Positions 38,081 through 40,837 of a stretch of 40,837 bases of DNA are shown one piece after another. The DNA lies in IMG/VR virus record IMGVR_UViG_3300035198_000095, positions 1-40,837 of that record; one strand, written 5' to 3'. The first letter of the stretch is position 1. Every line of letters begins with the position of its first letter. This stretch comes from a virus. A model generated the notes under the pieces. It was not told where the DNA came from and searched no databases. It saw only the letters and a list, made by a program, of their open reading frames with translations. The position numbers and the translations under genes are program-made.

Positions 38081-39372
38081 TTCTTAAACCTCCAGTTAGC
38101 CAGACGTTGGGGCAGATAATCTCTTCTTAAGACTGAAGCGTCCTTTACAGAAAATAATCCCACTGCAATATAACCCAACGAGTCTGTTAAGTGACAATAA
38201 TAAGAATCGTGTTCGGGCTCATCTTTGTTAACTTTGTAATGGTAGCCGCCCGATAATGCATCAATCAGGGTCTTACAGGATTTATCTATTAAAAGGCAGG
38301 GCTTTCCATCAGTTAACGTCGCCAGTCTTTTATTTATAATCTCTACTCTGGCAGCTACTGAGGAAGCCCTACTCAAAATGTTTATTCCGTGGTCTCTAAA
38401 GATTTCTGCGGTTGTTTTCTCGTTCTTATCTGACCTTTGCCTTGCAGCTGGGTCTCCGTAATAAATAAATTTTGAGACATAAGGAAATCTCTTATTCTGG
38501 AATTCAATGAGCCTGCGGGCAAATTCGTGAGCAGTTATATTCTCAGGTTGAAATTCCGCTAAGACTAACCACCTGTCTCTATCGTCTAATTGAGTAAATA
38601 AAGCCGCAGGATGAAAGAAACCAAAATCTAAGCCCACATACATCTCTTCTTCGGTTAAATAACGCAGGTCTTTTACGTGTAGGTCTTCCCTAAACTCCGA
38701 GAATACAGGTTGGCTCTCCAAAGAAAATCCCCACTCTCCCTCCAGATATTTTTTCCTCCAAGTTGGGGGATAATTCTTTTCTAAGCTCTCAATATAACCT
38801 TCAGGCAAGTTTTCTTTGTTTAGATAGGTTGAACCGTGAAATTCCTCAAAATCTTCTGTCCTTTGAGCAACAAAATATTTATAAAGCCAGTGGGTCACAT
38901 TCACGGGATTTGAGGTCAGGAATCCGCACTGGCGCACATTAGGATGTCTAAGCCTTCCGACTAAAGTTAAAAAAGTGAGTTCGTCAATTTCTGAAGCCTC
39001 GTCAATATAGAAAAATCCTAAATCTAATTTTATCTTATCAGGTGAATCCAATGACCTGAATACAATTTCTGAACCATTAAAAAGAATAAGTTGTCGGGAG
39101 AGTTTGTTAAAAGAACGTATCAATTCAGATGGACACACATCCTGAAAGAATGTGCGCATTGTCGTATCTTCTAACTCTGTGTAGGTGAGCCTTGAAATTA
39201 AACCTAAATTCCCTGGATATTCCAGAGAAAGCCGTAAAGCCTCCTGACAGCCACAATAGCTTTTACCCGCTCCAAATGCCCCTCTAAAAAGCCTAAATTT
39301 TTTCTGGCTCTGGTGGAACGCTTGCTGGACTGGATTGGGCTGGTAAGAGATTTCTATCGTCTTTACGCTCAT
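38077..39372 (-). CDS. Terminase large subunit
   Basis: 431 residues. ATPase: GAFGAGKS (Walker A, near residue 36), LGFFYIDEASEID (Walker B) and a TSNPVN coupling motif. Nuclease: GLDFGFF (first Asp), YYGDPAARQRSD and a late HLTDSLGYIAVG with the last Asp. It pumps DNA into the prohead and cuts concatemers. It overlaps the putative small subunit by 80 bases. Full length, all key residues seen. Confidence 0.9.
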   Translation of the reverse strand: MSVKTIEISYQPNPVQQAFHQSQKKFRLFRGAFGAGKSYCGCQEALRLSLEYPGNLGLISRLTYTELEDTTMRTFFQDVCPSELIRSFNKLSRQLILFNGSEIVFRSLDSPDKIKLDLGFFYIDEASEIDELTFLTLVGRLRHPNVRQCGFLTSNPVNVTHWLYKYFVAQRTEDFEEFHGSTYLNKENLPEGYIESLEKNYPPTWRKKYLEGEWGFSLESQPVFSEFREDLHVKDLRYLTEEEMYVGLDFGFFHPAALFTQLDDRDRWLVLAEFQPENITAHEFARRLIEFQNKRFPYVSKFIYYGDPAARQRSDKNEKTTAEIFRDHGINILSRASSVAARVEIINKRLATLTDGKPCLLIDKSCKTLIDALSGGYHYKVNKDEPEHDSYYCHLTDSLGYIAVGLFSVKDASVLRRDYLPQRLANWRFKK

Positions 39373-39796
39373 CTTTTATCTCATCCTTTTTTTCTGGTTC
39401 TTTAAGTCCGAGCTTATCTGGATATTTATAGACAATTTGAATATTAGTTGGTCCAGGTGGAAGTTCTTGAAGTTTGTGCTGTAAGCGGTCTAATTGAAAA
39501 GCTGCAGCAAGGGCGTGCTCTGGCTTAATTCCTTTTTCAAAATCAAAGTTCTCTAAGAATTGCCAATACCAATGCTCTCGGTTTCTTTTTTCCTCTAAGC
39601 CCATAATACGGGCGTGATGGATAATAACCTGATTAGAAGTAATTCCGTAGCATTTTATGATATGTCTGAAGGGATTACAGTGCAGATAATCTTCTTCGAT
39701 TTCTTTTCTTAAGGGATGGTTACAGATTTCGCAACGGGAGATGTGAAGGTTTCTGCGATGTCTTTTAGAAGGAACGTAGCCTTTCTTCTGGGTCAT
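39293..39796 (-). CDS. Putative terminase small subunit
   Basis: 167 residues, directly before and overlapping the large subunit. CEICNHPL is a possible zinc site; next to it a helix-turn-helix-like stretch (EEDYLHCNPFRHIIKCYGITSNQVIIHHARI); then a helical part and a Pro/Lys-rich tail. DNA recognition at the packaging site is the expected role. The only strong ribosome site precedes a 13-codon leader ORF whose ATG is 12 nt before this one, so translation may be coupled. Promoter at 39879-39908. Confidence 0.6.
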   Translation of the reverse strand: MTQKKGYVPSKRHRRNLHISRCEICNHPLRKEIEEDYLHCNPFRHIIKCYGITSNQVIIHHARIMGLEEKRNREHWYWQFLENFDFEKGIKPEHALAAAFQLDRLQHKLQELPPGPTNIQIVYKYPDKLGLKEPEKKDEIKDERKDDRNLLPAQSSPASVPPEPEKI

Positions 39797-39878
39797 TAAG
39801 TTTCATAGTTACTCTCCCTTTTGCTTAGTGCAGGTTTGCTTTTACAAGCATACTGCCTCTTTGGTAGAGTTCAATTAA

Positions 39879-39908
39879 AGTATAAGCATAAAAAAGCGGA
39901 TTTGTCAA
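39879..39908 (-). promoter_or_regulatory. Promoter TTGACA-18-TATACT for the terminase operon
   Basis: Perfect -35 (39903-39908) and TATACT (39879-39884), start near 39872, about 75 bases before the small terminase gene. Probably drives the late structural genes; no terminator is seen before 30.6 kb. Confidence 0.8.
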
Positions 39909-39915
39909 GAACTTT

Positions 39916-40314
39916 TTAAAATTCTGGTTTATAAATAATTTTATCTGGTAAAGCCAAAGCAAGATATTCTGCCTTTATATTATTATTTGGATAAAATAAT
40001 TTATTATCATATTTTCTTTCATAAGCCGTCCGAACTTCTATTTTTTTAATTCCACCATCTTTTAATACTAATAAATCACAACTACAAGAAGGGCTGAGTG
40101 GTCTGAAAACTTCATATCCCCTTTTTAATAAATCAACTGCAACTCTAAGTTCTTGTATTGCTCCTACTGTTCCTGTAGGTAAACCTTTCCACGCTGACCT
40201 TTTTCCTGTCCACTCAAACTGACATTTTTTACTACAAAATTTTCGATTTCTTCCCCCAAAACTTTCTTTTCCACAAATTACACATTTAAAAGGGAAATTC
40301 TTTCTTTTATACAT
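39916..40314 (-). CDS. Zinc-finger PD-(D/E)XK-like nuclease
   Basis: 132 residues from the ATG at 40314 (AGGAGG, 6 nt). The N-terminus has CVICGK and CSKKC (a zinc finger). The second part (GAIQELRVAVDLLKRGYEVFRPLS, CDLLVL, IKKIEVRTAY) follows the layout of small PD-(D/E)XK nucleases such as I-Ssp6803I-type homing enzymes, but Glu-x-Arg replaces the usual Glu-x-Lys. It stands alone between two promoters, as a mobile free-standing endonuclease would. Confidence 0.65.
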   Translation of the reverse strand: MYKRKNFPFKCVICGKESFGGRNRKFCSKKCQFEWTGKRSAWKGLPTGTVGAIQELRVAVDLLKRGYEVFRPLSPSCSCDLLVLKDGGIKKIEVRTAYERKYDNKLFYPNNNIKAEYLALALPDKIIYKPEF

Positions 40315-40334
40315 ATGACACCTCCTTTTTACTA

Positions 40335-40363
40335 AGAATAGCACTATTCTAAGGAAGTGTCAA
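40335..40363 (-). promoter_or_regulatory. Promoter TTGACA-17-TATTCT
   Basis: -35 at 40358-40363, -10 at 40335-40340; start near 40328, giving a leader of about 14 nt with the ribosome site for the nuclease at 39916-40314. Confidence 0.75.
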
Positions 40364-40385
40364 GAAAAAAGTAAAATAATACTAC

Positions 40386-40574
40386 TCAACAAACGTTCGT
40401 GTCTCTACGACCCGTTTCCTGCGTATTTTGAGGCATTGTAGAAACAGATGCCAAGTCAATTTTTGCTCTTTCTATTTTTGGTTCATAAAAAGGACAGCAA
40501 ACAACTTTAATAAATTCTGCCTGCTTACAGGCTTTTCTACACTCTAAACAAAGTGGATTGAGTTTTGCTTTCAT
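40386..40574 (-). CDS. 62-residue Cys-rich small protein
   Basis: From the ATG at 40574: CLECRKAC then CCPFYEP give five Cys, a possible zinc site; the C-terminus is polar. The predicted transcript starts about three bases before the ATG, so this is nearly leaderless, with only AGG in front. A longer frame from a TTG at 40613 would start inside the promoter and is unlikely. Confidence 0.55.
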   Translation of the reverse strand: MKAKLNPLCLECRKACKQAEFIKVVCCPFYEPKIERAKIDLASVSTMPQNTQETGRRDTNVC

Positions 40575-40583
40575 CCTGATTAA

Positions 40584-40613
40584 AGTATATACACAAAAAT
40601 AGCCATTTGTCAA
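40584..40613 (-). promoter_or_regulatory. Promoter TTGACA-18-TATACT
   Basis: -35 at 40608-40613, -10 at 40584-40589. Start near 40577. It lies about 80 bases after the decamer repeats in the direction of transcription. Confidence 0.75.
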
Positions 40614-40690
40614 GAAAAAATGCTAAAAACGCACTTTGTGTGGGGAGTGGATATATTTCTGCACTGTGCGCTCCGATGGTGCTATCCCCC

Positions 40691-40750
40691 CATCCAAGCG
40701 CATCCAAGCGCATCCAAGCGCATCCAAGCGCATCCAAGCGCATCCAAGCG
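40691..40750. repeat. Six perfect tandem copies of CATCCAAGCG
   Basis: A 10-bp unit is repeated six times without mismatch; bases 1-40 repeat the last four copies because of the circular overlap. The unit is 60% GC in an AT-rich genome. On the minus strand the array lies just after a terminator and before the promoter at 40584-40613, upstream of the terminase genes. The reading frames through it give only repetitive peptides. A role as packaging or replication site is possible but not shown. Confidence 0.9.
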
Positions 40751-40837
40751 CAAAAAAAAGCCCGCTTTCGGAGCACGCTCCTACTTGCGGGCTTAAACAA
40801 TCTAAGGCAAGGTTGCGTTTGCGAGCCAATGGGCTCG
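40711..40837. repeat. Second copy of the terminal repeat
   Basis: Identical to 1-127. It is the same locus read twice. In the circle, the gene ending at 137 is followed by the terminator and then by the decamer array at 40691-40750. Confidence 0.9.

Noticed and set aside
40691-40750. Decamer array as CRISPR
   Set aside because: The units are contiguous without spacers and only 10 bp long; no cas genes except a lone Cas4-like nuclease.
40537-40829. Minus-strand ORFs through the decamer repeats
   Set aside because: They encode only the translated repeat, have no ribosome site and cross the assembly join.
1-40837. tRNA genes
   Set aside because: I looked for cloverleaf patterns with a TTCRANY arm in the intergenic gaps and saw none; a dedicated search could still find one.

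Overview
The window is a complete genome of a tailed bacteriophage with a podovirus-like (P22-type) gene set. The first and last 127 bases are identical, so the contig closes into a circle of about 40,710 bp. An overlap of exactly 127 bases is typical of a de Bruijn-graph assembly. The DNA is AT-rich. All genes but one run on the minus strand, so transcription goes from high to low coordinates. Most genes have strong Shine-Dalgarno sites and the promoters look like bacterial sigma-70 promoters, so the host is a bacterium; I cannot name it.

Layout in the direction of transcription. 40.8-37.4 kb: tandem decamer repeats, three TTGACA/TATACT-type promoters, a PD-(D/E)XK-type nuclease, a putative small terminase, the large terminase and two small proteins. 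37.4-30.3 kb: portal, a small helical protein, scaffold, two head proteins, and a major capsid gene split by four group I introns, two of which carry LAGLIDADG endonucleases. 30.3-26.6 kb: a cassette of accessory enzymes inside the morphogenesis cluster: a B12-binding-type radical SAM protein, a family-2-like glycosyltransferase, a SAM methyltransferase and a GT9-like glycosyltransferase interrupted by an in-frame TAG. 26.6-17.5 kb: a zinc ribbon, fibre and coiled-coil proteins, small basic proteins, an SLT-type muramidase, a gp4-like adaptor, holin-like membrane proteins, a tail fibre, a gp10-like tail protein and a GNAT-like protein. 17.5-11.1 kb: three large presumed internal virion proteins; the last (1,433 residues) contains an embedded sigma-70-like segment.

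11.0-0.1 kb: an ATP-grasp enzyme coupled to a secreted cysteine-rich peptide, a strongly structured RNA with its own promoter and terminator, then DNA metabolism genes (OB-like protein, a Holliday-junction-resolvase-like nuclease, a Cas4/RecB-like Fe-S nuclease, an ATP-dependent DNA ligase, a possible Ku-like protein) among many small unknown proteins. No polymerase, helicase, primase, integrase or repressor was recognised, so replication must rely on the host. Early genes are preceded by a repeated extended -10 motif (GATGGTATAATA) without a clear -35. Late genes and the RNA use TTGACA-17/18-TATACT promoters. The same extended -10 motif appears once on the plus strand, placed so that it would give a leaderless mRNA for the only plus-strand gene, a 50-residue zinc ribbon.

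The most unusual points are the five-exon capsid gene, the sigma-like segment inside a virion-type protein, the pseudoknotted RNA, three genes whose best start codon is AUU, and paired 21-bp palindromic repeats at three loci.
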